Below are positions 33,236 to 45,589 of a stretch of DNA of 64,000 nt, piece by piece. The position numbers and the translations under genes were made by a program. The DNA is from Rehmannia glutinosa. Lineage: Eukaryota > Streptophyta > Magnoliopsida > Lamiales > Orobanchaceae. Numbering within the stretch: position 1 is the first letter of the stretch; each line of letters begins with the position of its first letter. The DNA lies in contig CM071930.1 of assembly GCA_016081115.2 (NCBI GenBank), positions 11,389,419-11,453,418 of the forward strand, given 5' to 3'. The notes beneath the pieces were generated by a model, which was not told the origin of the DNA, searched no databases, and worked only from the letters and a program-made list of their open reading frames with translations.

Positions 33236-33736
33236 AGATGATAAAATAATTACAATTGCTCGTACACAATAATATACATTTTTTAAATTATTATTAAAAA
33301 TGATAGAATACTATAATTGCTTGTAGATAATATTATGTAAATTAATCATGTGTAGTCCTTTTTTAATTAATTAATGTGTAGGCTTTTTTTAAATTAATTA
33401 TTGTGTTGGCATTTTCTAAATAAAAATTATGTTTAATTCTTGAAGACAGGTCAAACAAAATTGGAGTTATTGTGCACTTTGGGGGAGAAGTTGTGGAGCA
33501 ATACAAACTACTCATTGTATAAACTGTCACATTTATTAGAACTTTTATATGAAATGATGGATTTGGATCATAACTGCCATAAGTTGACAATTTTGCTAAA
33601 TATTTTGACAATGATAATTCTCGAGTGTTTCCAATTAAAAAGGATTGGAAATTTAGTTTTTTTGGATCCAATAGGTGGTTTAATTTCTGAAGATCTATTT
33701 ATTGAATTAGAAATTTTATCTCATACCGTACTATAA
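33236..33736. other. AT-rich DNA with an unassigned open frame
   Basis: A plus-strand frame at 33440-33736 (98 codons) is rich in L, I and N and has no recognisable domain. An AG acceptor-like site precedes it at about 33448. It could be a decayed exon or chance; I do not assign a function. Confidence 0.3.
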
Positions 33737-33964
33737 AGGAAAATGAACAGAGAATATGAATTGTATTCATTCAAAGAGCATACTTCATTTTATACAAAGT
33801 GGCTGACTTGGAGCCCAAGCCAATTCCAGCTAAACTCTAGCAATTAGAATATTCTACATTGCATAATTACAATATTGTATACTCAAAATAAAACACTGCA
33901 AAATTATTCTAAATTATTTGTGATTAATTCTTCTTATCAATATCCATATCTTTGTGGCCTTCAA
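33737..33964 (-). repeat. probable 3' LTR region of a minus-strand copia
   Basis: On the minus strand, directly after the pol stop, sequence such as GTATAAAATGAAGTATGC and ATTCATATTCTCTGTTC looks like the R/U5 part of a short plant copia LTR. Exact TG and CA limits were not resolved. Confidence 0.45.
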
Positions 33965-35400
33965 CTATACAAGAATTGGAATGATTGAACCGGTAATATC
34001 CTTTACAGGTCCCCGCAAGATGGAGGATCCATCAAAGACTCCAATCATAGAGCGAAGGAAAAGAAATTTTTCAAGGGAAAGAGGTTTAGTGAGGACATCG
34101 GCAAGCTGATCGTGCGAGGAGATGTAGGAGACTTGGAGGGATTTTATCAGCAACATATCACCGAACAAAGTGATAGTCAATAGCAATGTGCTTCATGCGA
34201 GAGTGAAAGACAGGATTAGCAGAGAGGTAAGTAGCTCCAAGATTATCACAATGAATGAGAGGTGTAGAAGTGATAGGAATACATAGTTCACTGGAAAGAT
34301 GTTCTATCCAAAGTACTTCCGAAGCACACGAAGCTAAAGTTCTATATTCTGCTTCAGTAGAAGATTGAGAAATAACACGTTGCTTCTTGGAACTCCAAGA
34401 AATTAGGTGAGGATCCAAAATAGACAATATAAGCTAAAGTGGAGCATCGATCATCAGGGTTCCCAGCCCAATTAGAGTCAGTAAAGGCGGTGTGATGTTG
34501 TTTAGACGAGATTGACAAAGTAGAAGACAACGAAAGATAGTCTGCTTGGGGTAATGAAGAAGCCGCTTAACTGCAGTTCAGTGGTTAAGGGTAAGACGAT
34601 GCATGAATTGGGAAAGTTTATTGACAATGAATGAGATGTCAGGATGAGTAAGATCGAGATACTGAAGAGCACCAACGACACTACGATATATGGTGCCATT
34701 AGTAGAAGAAGAATTATCAAACAATGTGAGAGGAGCGAGGGAAATTGGTATAGAAACCTCTTTATTACCAAGCATGTTGGTGCAATCAAGAATATCCTTA
34801 ATGTATTTGTGTTGAGAGAGAAATATACTTGTTGGATTTTGAATGACCTCAACCCCAAGGAAATAGCTTAGAAACCTAGATGTTCGACCAAGAACCAAGA
34901 GAAAAGGTCAGTGATGAATGTTTGAAGGGTAGTGTGAGAGTCCCCTGTGACAAGAAGATCATCGACATAACTAGAAAATAGAGAGTGTAGTGCTAATGGA
35001 AGAGGAGAAAAAGAGAAGAATCACTGAAAGAGTTAACAAATCCATACGAAAGTAGAAAGGTTTGAAGTTCTGTATACCATGCACGTGGGGCTTGTTTGAG
35101 ACCATAAATTGGCTTGCGTATATGACATACATGGTTCAGGTATTGGGAATCAGATAAGCCAGGAGGTTGGTTCCAGAGAATTAGAAAAGGGATGCTTAGA
35201 ACTAAGAGTGAAGAGTTGCTTAGGTTTAAAAATATGGTTTTTAGAACAAGTGACCATAAGGTGGATGTTGGTGGGTTCATTGTGAGGTCGATGGAGATGA
35301 GGTAAATAAGGAGAATGTATTGTGGTCGTGGTTGGAGGAACTACAGTGTAAGGTACGTTGTGCATCCATAGCGAGCTCAGGTGCACTTGAGGATTGCTGC
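33965..35400 (-). pseudogene. copia reverse transcriptase-RNase H, partial
   Basis: Minus-strand blocks in order: the Ser/Pro-rich linker with MVTCSKNHIFKPKQ (35260), IRKPIYGLKQAPRAWYTEL (35100), an intact SYVDDLLVTG (about 34960), FLGVEVIQ (34850), SVVGALQYLDLTHPDISF (34670), SWSSKKQRVISQSSTEAEY (34400), HCDNLGATYLSANPVFHSR (34250) and SHDQLADVLTKPLSLEKF (34100). Several frameshifts separate them. Gag, protease and integrase are missing: a different, gypsy-type sequence begins at about 35400. With its YVDD intact it is the best-preserved RT core in the window, but it is still a pseudogene. Confidence 0.88.
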
Positions 35401-35540
35401 AAGGTTGGAGTGGCTAGACGAGCTTGAGGAGGTGGCAGCGCGCTGTAGGCTGGCGGTGTGCGTAGGGGGAAATAGCGAGCACCGCACCTGGGTAGCAGGC
35501 ACTGAGGAAGACACACCCCGCCAGCCGAACAACACGCATG

Positions 35541-35894
35541 TTAGGGACAGGACCACAATCCACCATGAGAAGGAAGTCCCGTGAGGAACTTGAATTGGGA
35601 GCGAGGAAAGAAATGAAAGAAAGTATTTCCTAAAGACTTCTTAGCATAAAACAAGTAGTGGAATACATCTACAGTGGTGGGCATATCTAACTTCCGCATA
35701 GCATACTCATATCCTCGTATGCACGCGTATGCCTGTGGAACCATTTTCCCAACACATGATCCTACATATCTAAAGATCGCCGAAATAAAATTATCTGGAG
35801 GAAGAGTGAAGCCAATAGAGAAGCTATATAATTTTATCGTAATAAAGCTCTTAGTCGGATAAGCAAGTCTGTTTTCCAAACCTGGAGCCAACAT
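35541..35894 (-). pseudogene. plant gypsy-type Gag-like domain (PF04195-like)
   Basis: A 117-codon minus-strand frame with SIGFTLPPDNFISAIFRYVG, MVPQAYACIRGYEYAMRKL, VDVFHYLFYAKKSL, GNTFFHFFPRSQFKFLTGLP and HGGLWS. The spacing matches the putative gypsy-type transposon domain common near the N-terminus of plant retrotransposon ORFs. Its role is unknown. It abuts copia pol near 35400, so the junction is a rearrangement or nested insertion. Confidence 0.6.
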
Positions 35895-35934
35895 GAGAAA
35901 CTCTGAAGGAAGCCCTAACTGCTCCTCAATCTAC

Positions 35935-36859
35935 GAAGAAATTGGGAGACAACTTCGATGACCATCTTGCCCGACACAACTGCTCGACACCTGGGAGGTG
36001 GTCTGTATTATTTGGGCCCATGGGCTTTGCCCGGACTCTTGTCCTCAAACTCATCTTTGAGAACCAATTAACTTGGGCACGAATCTGATTAAAGCTCTAC
36101 TTCCCCATTACCAACCAAACATAGTTCCGGAGATAAATGAGAAATATCAAAGCCCACGGGAAAAGGTGGAAACAGAATAACAGAACCAAAGACCAAACAA
36201 CTTGCGATGCCCCAGCCCTAGAGCAGAAGCGAAGAACGACTAGAATATAAAATCTGGCACAAAATATGAGAAAACTCCATATAAGATGGCAAAATACAAA
36301 AAAACTACAGACCAGGGGACTGGGGCCACCCCTTGGGAGCGCGCCCTCCCCTACACTAAATGGCGGACGGGCGTCTGGAAGGTGCATCCAGGCGCCCTTG
36401 CCCGTGTGCTCCGGGGTGCCCTCCCTGGGCTCATATGCTCTCATATCTCTCCCCACTATTCGATGCACTCCATTCCTTACTCCAACTCTCCATTGGCACT
36501 CTCCTCAACTTTTAAAAAAAAATTCATTTAGTGTTCTACCAAGCAAATGAATTCAGAGTTAAAGAGTAGAGAGACAAATTGTACCTATGGAAGACATGGT
36601 CAAAGCTCTCCTCCCAAGTGTATCCTTGTGTAAGAGTGGTCAGGGAATCCCAATACAAGCCAACCTCGGTTTCGGTTTAGTTCCCGAACTGCTCCATTCT
36701 TGCACAGCACCAGAGATGTGGGACTTATGTTGGGGGCAAAAATATCCTTCAATATTTAATATATAATTCAATTTTTATAAGGGAATGATATTATTAATTA
36801 TCCAATAATTAATGGGTTACAAATTAAATAACTCGTGAAATTATAAACGAATGTTAACC
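35935..36859. other. unassigned DNA, GC-rich centre
   Basis: No gene recognised. Bases 36300-36430 are GC-rich with a GGCGCCCTTGCCCGTGTGC segment, which suggests an LTR of the gypsy-type element at 35541-35894. From 36740 the sequence becomes AT-rich. Confidence 0.35.
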
Positions 36860-37287
36860 TAAAAAACTGAGGAAAATAATTGCTACGGATAAATTCCATC
36901 GTTAAACAATTAAACTATTCAATTTAGCGATGGAAGTTATCTGTCGCTAAACTATAAACGAATTTTAATTAAAAAAAACTGGGGAAAAGATTTGCTACGA
37001 GTACATATGGTGATGGAGTTGTGCCACCAGGGACAAATGCCTACTACTTGACAGCCATGCACAAATTGGACAAATTCTATAGACATTTGTATTTTATATT
37101 TTAGATTATATATGGATGTGTTGCGGATTTCTATAATTATAAATGTTTGGCATGGATTTTTTTGTAAAACATATATTATAATTGCTATTATTGATAGTTT
37201 ATATAATATATGTAAGTGAATTTTGTAATTTGAACATAAATTGTTTTTACGGGTTTTTAATTATAAAAAATAAAAAACTATTATACA
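36860..37287. mobile_element. left half of a CACTA remnant
   Basis: Copies of GCGATGGAAGTTATCTGTCGC- and GCTACGGATAAATTCC-type words are the same subterminal repeats found at 41461-41912. A solo LTR separates the halves; the ATACA at 37283-37287 is one copy of its target duplication. The left CACTA terminus was not found. Confidence 0.6.
37283..37287. repeat. target-site duplication, left copy
   Basis: ATACA immediately left of the solo LTR; the identical ATACA is at 41461-41465. Confidence 0.85.
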
Positions 37288-40200
37288 TGTGAAGCCCCGA
37301 TTTTTCCGAACATATAATTGATTCTTATTTTTAATTATTAATGATATATATTTTGTATTTTATTTCATTTTATTTAATTACTTGTGATCATGATCTTTAT
37401 TAATTCTATTTCACATTTATGATCACTTGATTGATTATTATTACTATTTTTGTATTTATTTGTCACCTTAGAATTTTAAGAGACTATTTATTTTAGAGAC
37501 TTTTACCTTATAGAATTAAGATTTTTGATTTGTATTAGGTGATCATGAGACTTATAAGTGATCAAGGAAATCACTAATTATTTTGGAGATTGATATTATT
37601 CATCTATTATCATCAAATCTGAGACAAAAAAAAATATATGGAATTACCATAATACCCCTATAGTGGACGGCATTGGTGATGATTTTTGGAGTAGAAATAT
37701 CATCCAACTCTTGTACACTTACACCTTATATTAGTCATCTTGTGTATAATTATACCATTAATTCAAACATTATACACATCATCTCATACATCAATTCTTT
37801 ATTACTATTTTTCCCAACATGTTGGAGTCTTCCCAACATTCCTTCTCTTTCCATATATTGCCCATACTTTGACTAGTATAATTGTCTCCATGCAAGAGAC
37901 AATTTGCAAGACACAAAATTAATCAAAAAAATCCCTCTCCCCCCCCCCCCCAATGTGGGCGGCCACATAGAGAAAAAGATGAACAAATTTTGTTCATTTT
38001 ATCAAACACATTCTAATTCTCAAGCTAATTCTCCTCCTTCTCTCTAACCTCTCTCTAAAATTCATTCATATCTTCAAACACCAAATCATTCACATCTTCA
38101 AACCTTCAAACACCAACTCTTCACATCTTCAAATCTTCAACATAAGTTCTTCATATCTTCAAGTAACACTTCTTCACATCTTCAAATATTCAAACACAAG
38201 TCCTTCACATCTTCAAACCCATATTCATATCTTCAAGAACATCTTCTTCCTAACATCAAACATACTTTCTTTCTTCAAACATCTAAACCAAAACAAACAA
38301 TCTTACCACTTAAACACCAAAAAATTCGAACACCCCTTTCTCAAGGTAAGAAATTTCACTCCTCAATTCCACTTAAATTCTTACTACTCATCACCTTCTC
38401 CTTTTAATATAAGTTTATATTTTGGATTTTGAGGTACTTAGAAGACCACTTGGAGACATGCATTCATGGTGGTGAAATTGAAGACTTGAAGAATAACTAG
38501 TAGAGAAATTTGGACTACAAGGTAAGAATTGGACACTAGAGCCCTTCTTTCTTCTTCTTCCTATTTGTTTCAAATTTTAACACCCCTTTTTCATTTTGGA
38601 GAAATAGGGGCTGACCTTAGGTGATTTTGGAGTTCAACCAAAATTTCCAAATTTGAAGCATCAACTAGTTTCAAATCACCTACTACACAAGGTAAAGTGT
38701 AGTCTTTCCAATTTTCTTATCTCCTTCTTTAATTTTTCTCTCATTTTTCTAACTCCAAATTTTTTATATTCTTGACTTAGGGGCTGACCTAAGTGACCTC
38801 ATTCAAAGTTGTGAAATTTTCCCTTTATATTAATTTCACAACTTTCCAATTTAAGGTGGGTGGAAAAATACTTTCCAACTTCTAGGTGTTTTTATTAAAT
38901 TGCATGTAGAATTTTGATCATGAGCCCTTGAGATATATAATCTATGTATTGCATGTCAATTTTATGTATCAAATCATGAAAATTCTCAAGAGTTGCTCAA
39001 AATTGCTATTTATTGAATTTTAGGTGCATGCATGTACAATTTAATGTTCTATTTGATGAATTCTTGTATGATTTGGACATGCATGTGTATGATCTTTGAA
39101 ATCCATGTTTTGGATGACTTATAACCTGGACAAGTCGAGCATAATTGATTAAATTTCAATTTTGGACTTAAAAATACAAAAATGGAAAATTGGTGGACTA
39201 AATTGCAAGAAAATGAAAGTTAAAGGACCCCTTTACAAATTTCGAATTTTGGGACTGTACTCAGGTTCAAAAATGACTTTTGGATATTTTAATAATTTTT
39301 TAAGAGTTTTAAGATAAATAAAATCAACCTTTAAAAGCCCAAGGACTAGATTGTAAAATTTTGAAAGATTAAGGGCTACTTTGCAAATTTTGAAACTGTA
39401 CCAGACCTTAATTTTAAAATTTTAAATTTTTACTCTTAAGGTACTGGAAATGACATATTTTAAATGTATTCCAAAAATCCAAGTGTTTAGGGCTTGGAAA
39501 GTAATTTTTCTAAAATTGAGGGACTAAAGTGTAAAAGACTAAACTTGAGGACCCAAATGAAATTTCCAGGACTTATGCAGCCCATGCACCTAGAAATACT
39601 AACTTAACTGTAACGTAATTATATTTTGGACCCAAGGTTCAAATTTCATAACAATCGGACCACTAAAAGCCTTAAAGGCAATTATTTCAAAATGGGACAA
39701 AAATGATATTTTCAAAAGTTAAAGGACCTAAACTTATTTATTTTAAAAACATATTTTTTCCCAATATTCTACTAACCTTAGTGTCATTTTCCAACTGGAA
39801 TCACATTAAAACCCCTTCCGGTTTGTGAGTTCCAATTATTTTAAACTTAAGCTCCGAAATGGCAATTTTTACAAATTTGGGGCCAATGTGAGAATTTTAT
39901 AAAACCTCGACCTCAAAACTTTAAAAACCTGAATCTCTGGACAATTTGGAGAGTTTAGGAACTGACCTCATAATTTTTCAAGGTCGGCATATTTATTTAT
40001 TCAATTTTTAACCTCAAAAGTTTTGGTTTTTACAAAACAGGGCTAAATTGTAATTTTTCTTTTATAAAAGACCTAACTCAAATAATTTTCCCTTTTACTA
40101 AAATAGCCCTGGACCCTCAGACTTGGAGATTTAATTAAAGTATCTTAATTTCTCAAAAACCCTTGACTTATCGGACCAATTCGACCGATTAATACCCGAT

Positions 40201-41460
40201 CGCGGGCGACTTCCTCGTCTTGCGATTTTGAATCTATAACGGGACTTATGTTCCATATAATATTTCAAGATATTGAAGATTGCTTATCCTTTCGATAATT
40301 ATCTTCATCCAAATAACTCCACCAACGCCATATTTGCTACTCGTGAATTTTCAAAAAATTTCCTAAATCGCTTCCCCTGAATCAATCATACTCATTTGCT
40401 GGTTGATTTGCTGTACTTGTATTTAGTTTCTGCTGAGTCAACTTGGTGTGTCGAGCTCACGATCGAGAATGGATACGTCGGGGATGGAACCAGGCGACTC
40501 GGCTGCTATTCCACTCTTCCGCCCCATCATCCTAATCCCGCAATCGAGGGACGGAGTGTCAAGGAAGTGGGTCATCATAGTACTTGAGGTATAATCATGA
40601 TTATGACAAATCCGAGCCTTGCAAGCTCCACTGTGGATTTTGTCTTTGCCTACGGAGCGATAAGGTGACATGTCTTGGACCATCTTGCCCGGGGTGTTAC
40701 AAGGAAGAACGAAGGAATCACTGTCTGATCCACACGATTCTGGAGTTATCGGATACAAATCCGTAAGCAACCATTATCTGTCTTGCATGGGATTGGCGTT
40801 ACATTCCGTACGCAATTCTACATGTCTTGCCTGAATCACATAGTGCCTATGTGACCATGAACTGTTTTCTTGAACTGTATAAGTATATTACTTAAATATA
40901 TTTATCACGACGCTTGTGGACTGTGTGTGAATTCATGCATCATATCTCACGTGTTTTCATATAACTGTTTTCTCGCATTAACTATATATATCGCCACACT
41001 TGCACACGATCACCCCATCCACTGAGATTTCTGTCTCATCCCCACCTGTTTTCTAACCTTAGATGAGGACTTCGTTGAAGATGCTGAACCGACTACGGAT
41101 CGAGCCCTTGTACTCCGCTTGTTGGATATACAATCTTATGTTGTTGATGTCGATGGACTTGTTACTATTAATTGTTGTTGGACTCTTTTCTTGTGTTTGT
41201 TGTTGGACTCTTGTCTCTTCATTCCGGTTTGTAACTGAAGGGCGTAGGACCCTTTGACTTTTAAGTTGTTATCTTTAGATCATATCGGGTATGTAATTTG
41301 GATTATGGATATTGTGGACTGTAAGTTGTAATTTGTACTTGTTCTTTATTCCGCTGCTATTGACTCTATTTCATTGGGTTCTCGATGATATTCGTCTAGA
41401 CTGTTTGGTTATTTGTATTTAAGTTGTGGATCGTCGTCGCGTTTCGTTTGGGGCGTGACA
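37288..41460 (+). repeat. solo LTR of a chromovirus-like Ty3/gypsy element
   Basis: The LTR is 4173 bp, beginning TGTGAAGCCCC and ending GGGGCGTGACA, near-perfect inverted termini. Long LTRs with TGT..CGCCCC ends are typical of Tekay/Del chromoviruses. It is flanked by perfect ATACA duplications and has no internal region, so the element was reduced to a solo LTR by recombination between its two LTRs. Contents: a C run (37941-37952), a CTTCACATCTTCAAA repeat tract (38066-38245), and phrases like GGACTAAATTGTAAAATTTT recurring between 39150 and 40100. No coding sequence. Confidence 0.88.
38066..38245 (+). repeat. degenerate CTTCACATCTTCAAA tandem repeats
   Basis: At least ten copies of (T)CACATCTTCAAA with small variations, inside the solo LTR. 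It is A/T/C-only, so the other strand is strongly purine-rich. Confidence 0.7.
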
Positions 41461-41912
41461 ATACAAATGACGACGGACAATCCGTCGCTATTTTTCTAAA
41501 TGTAAGACAGATTTAGCGACAGATTAGTCTATCGCTATCTTTAGCAACGGACAAACTGTGGCTAATTAATCACATTAGCGATGGAAGTTTCAGTCACTAA
41601 TGGTAAAAATATAAGGTAATTGACGCAATTTAGCAACAGATTATTATGTTGATGTATTTAGCAACGGATTTGTCCGTCACTAATTCGTTGTCCATTTTAT
41701 CACTCTAATCCATGATTGGCGATGGATTTTTATTATTTTAGCGATAGATTTTTCCGTTGCTATTTAGTGACAGATAATCTAATTCGTCGCTTAGGAATTA
41801 ACGGAGAGTTAAATAAAGACAGAAAAAAATCCGTTACTAAACATTTTTGCAACGGATTTTATGGGTTTAGCGATGAAAATTTCCGTCGCTATTTTTTTAT
41901 TTTCTTGTAGTG
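41461..41912. mobile_element. right half and terminus of a CACTA element
   Basis: Repeated TTAGCGACGGA / TCCGTCGCTA words in both orientations end in TTTTCTTGTAGTG at 41912, the inverse of CACTACAAGAAAA. This is a classic plant CACTA end with its subterminal array. The first five bases are the right ATACA duplication of the solo LTR. Confidence 0.75.
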
Positions 41913-41915
41913 AAA

Positions 41916-41940
41916 TATATATATATATATATATATATAT
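41916..41940. repeat. (TA)n microsatellite, left flank of the MULE
   Basis: About 12 AT units between the CACTA end and the MULE terminus. Similar TA tracts lie at 52425-52440 and 55033-55060. Confidence 0.9.
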
Positions 41941-42340
41941 GGAGGGGATCATGTGAGACCACCCCCCTAGGTAAGTCCATGAGACCAAATCCAGACCATT
42001 AAAAACAGAAATCAACGTCCAGGATTTAAAAGAATCTATACAATTTTACATAACAAACTAAACATATCAGGGGGTAAAATGGTAAATTGTCGAGATAAAC
42101 ATGGTAACCGCTCGCTGAAAATTAGGGACGTGATCTTCAATTGATCACGTCCCATAATCAGTGCTAATCCACATTCCACCCACGTCAACCCATTCTTCTT
42201 CACCACATCAATCTCTACCACCATTGACATCAATTCTTAAACCTCGAAAATTATACAATATACGTTTGCGTACAGAAAAACATATCATATATTTTGCTAA
42301 TTGACAAGGTTGTCATCAATTACATCAAAACGATTGAATA

Positions 42341-45300
42341 ATGGCAGAAGAACTTCCATCCAACGCGATTGGTGACTGTTCTCAAGGTAATTACTTAAGA
42401 TATTGTTGCAGAAAAATTTAGGAGGTATCACTGTAACAAAACAGAACGAATAGTCGAAACAATTGTATGTTTGTGTATTTAATATGTATTGTTAGTACAC
42501 AACAGATGTATATTTAGTGTCATAAACTGTATAAATGGATAATGGAAGCATTTGTATGTTTGGGTATGTAATATGTATGTTTAGTATAGAATATATGTAT
42601 ATATAGTGTCAAACATTGTATACATGTTTCGCAGGTTCATAAATTTTGGAATTGTCTATGCATTGTATATTCCTTGTTAGTTTTTAATGTAGTGAACAAT
42701 GTTAGTGTATTTATTGTATAAATATTGTATTTGAATATTCAATTATTAAATATTTACAACTAGTTTAGAGATTAGGTATATGTTGTCAATTGTTTTGCGT
42801 GTATGTCTAACAAATTTAACTTGTATACATTATCATTATTGTTGTGTGTTTTTAATATAAACTTGTATGATTGTAATATTAGTCGATAATTTCATTTTGT
42901 TATATTGGATATAAATTCCTCTGAGAATAATAACAATATGTATGTATATGGTTGCATATTGTATAAATAATACATTCATTTTGTTTTAATAATGCTACGC
43001 CTTGTTTTAATGTAAAATGTAGCGAAACCAACAAACGATTTCAATGGACGTCAACGACTCGAAATCTCACCAGGCTCAACTAAATATTGGATACCAGAAG
43101 TAGAACAAGAAAAGATTCCACGAGTAGGCATGCATTTCGCTACATTGGAAACCGGTATAAAATTTTACAAAGAGTACGGAGCAATTAGCGGATTCGACAT
43201 CGAAAGGAGCACGACAAAGCGGTTCAAGAACGAAGTAATTCGTGTGCATTATGTTCTTTGCAATAGAGAAGGCTTCAAGCACACAAAAACAACATACCTA
43301 TGGAGAATATGGATGAAGCCGATAATGTGACCCGCCACATGGTTCACGAAAGAGGACTTCAAACCGTGTTGGATGCAACGCACGCTGTATATTCGAATAC
43401 ACCATAGGTGGCGCATATAAAATACGAAGTTTTGAAGAACGCCACACTCACCCAATGGCAATCGATACATTCAAGCAATTCCTAAAAGTTAACAAATCAA
43501 CTTGGTCACCATGGTAATTTATAATGAATTGCACAAAGGCTAATATAGGGAGTTCAAAACAACACGAATTGTTCAAGGAGATGGTTGGCGGATTTTCAAA
43601 CGTCGGTCTGCAATCAAGATTGATTTTAAAAACTTCAAACGCGACTTGAAAGCCTATATATGCGTGTAGACGCACAATTGGTGATAGATAAATTATTTAA
43701 GCAAAAAGAGATAAATCAAGGCATGGCTTTCGAATACGCAGTGGACGAGGATGAACAATCGACACGCCTCTATTTTGGGCGGACCAAAAATCCATAAGAA
43801 CTACGCCACATTTGGAGATGTGCTTTCATTTGATGCTACATACAATACTAACAGTAAAACATTGTGGTTTACTTCATATTTATGCGGTGACATGTACACT
43901 TACTTGAAAGGATATGTATACTTATCGATTAAAGTTGTACCCTTGATGAAATTTGCAAATAACATGTATACTTAGTTGATAATATATGTATACTTGGCTG
44001 AATTTAGTTGCGAGACTTTTAGAAGTTTTACTGAGAAATATATCATGTTTACTTAGTTGATGGGATCTCGTATAAATATTGGCCTACCATTGTACACTTA
44101 GCTATGTGTTCTTTGTATATTTTGTACGATGTGCTCGTATTATTTATTAACTTAAAATTGAATACTTATGGTGTGCGGTACAAAATGGTTTTTGCTCCAT
44201 TTACGGGAGTAGATAACCATCAACGATGTGTCACGTTTGGAGCTGGTCTTATACTTAAGGAGGACGAAGAATCATATCTTTGGGTTGTTCGAAAAGTTCC
44301 TAGAAGTTCGTTGGTCGTGAACCTTACTATATAGTGACGGACCAAGATCCGGCAATGAAGAATGCCATTAAATCTGTGTTCAAAACAGCAATTCACAGGT
44401 TGTGCATGTGGCATATAATGGAAAAAGTAAACATTAAGGTGGGTCACGGTCTATCCAAGGATAACAATTTCAGAAATCGCCTGAATTCAATCGTGTGGGA
44501 CACCAAAATTTCAACAACGGATTTTGAGAGTCAATGGGCTGATATTATGGCTGACTTTGGTCTATCATCGCATACATGGTTCGTGCATATTTATGAGCTT
44601 AGAAAGAGTTGGATACCCGCATATTTTTACGGATGTGCCAATGAGTGGTTTGCTCAAAACTACATCACGATCGAGAGCACCAACAATTTGGTTTGGAAAT
44701 TTTACCAATCCTGGTTCGAATTTGGTAGAGTTTTTCATGCACTTTCAAAGCGCAATGGAGTCCCGCGCCACGTAATCGATAAATTAGACCACGCATGCCA
44801 AACATCTTTTCCAGTGCAAGACACGATTAGCCATAGAGAAGCACGCATCTTCAGTGTATACACACAAGGTATTTGCAGAAGTTAGCACAAAAATTGAAGC
44901 ATCCGTCTATGATTGCACAATTACAGAGATAATTGATGATGCCACCAGGTGTTCCTACAAAATTAAAGACAAAACAGATAGTATATTTCTTTGTCATAAA
45001 ATATAAGACGGAAACATTGATAAAATGCGATTTGCAAAAAACTTGAACAAACAAAGCCTCTTTGTGTTGTCATGCTTTTGTGGTCCTAAAGGACTATCCG
45101 GAGATTCCTAGGGAGTTTTTGGCACGACGATGGATGAAGTCTCGCATCAATCATACCACACACAAAAAGCGGCCGGTTTTATCGGTTCGGGGAGGAGACG
45201 AAGCAACGGTAACACTAAACAACCTTTGGTCGATTTTCACGATTGCATTGGCCTAGCCAAGGAAATATTGACAAATTATCGAATTTATCACGTCTTGTGT

Positions 45301-45589
45301 CAGAAGAAAAGGTCAAATTGTTAAAAGATCAGCCGCAAGCACCATCTATGGGAGGCAAACAGTCGGTGATGGAAACCTATTGTGGCTCAACCTCACATCT
45401 TGATATTTCTGTATTGCCACCGAAACAAGCCAAAACAAAGGGAGCGGAAGTAATGTGCGGAGCAGAATTCTAAGCCGTAGAGAGAAAGCCATCAAAGCAA
45501 GCACAAAACTCAAAAGAAAGTGTGGAACTTGTGGTGAGATCGGGACACATAACAGTAGGACATGTCCAAAACGCAACACCACACCATAG
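42341..45589 (+). pseudogene. FAR1/FRS-type MULE transposase
   Basis: ATG at 42341 gives a 15-codon exon ending at a CAAG|GTAATT donor. The FAR1 DNA-binding domain begins near 43040: VGMHFATLETGIKFYKEYGA, GFDIERSTTKRFKNEVIRV, YVLCNREGFK. The MULE catalytic core has FGDVLSFDATYNTN (43810-43850), then after a non-coding stretch RYKMVFAPFTGVDNHQRCV (44180), VTDQDPAMKNAI (44332), RLCMWHIMEKV (44396). A SWIM zinc finger is at 45062-45170 (CCHAFVVL, RRWMKS) and a CCHC knuckle at 45519-45560 (KCGTCGEIGTHNSRTCPKR). The two visible core aspartates are present. Frameshifts at about 43330, 43500-43740, 44320, 44885 and 45250 break it. FAR1-type proteins also gave rise to host light-signalling factors; the TIRs here show this one is still in its transposon. 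Confidence 0.85.
43870..44170 (+). other. intron-like insertion in the transposase gene
   Basis: Between two conserved transposase blocks the sequence becomes a run of TGTATACTTAGTTGAT-like words. The same word family fills the other introns of this MULE, in the sense of transcription on both genes. Confidence 0.5.

Noticed and set aside
33440..33736. A MULE or host coding exon
   Set aside because: One frame has a GVIVHFGGEVVE-like segment that recalls the N-terminus of some MULE proteins, but stops follow at once and no further similarity is visible.
38066..38245. CRISPR-like repeated CTTCACATCTTCAAA array
   Set aside because: Repeats are degenerate, lack unique equal-length spacers, and lie in a plant LTR; this is a simple-sequence repeat.
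40396..40766. Opposing open frames of 60-110 codons in the solo LTR
   Set aside because: The block is conserved with the inverted LTR copy at 56.6-56.9 kb at the DNA level but the frames are not; it is LTR regulatory sequence, not a gene.
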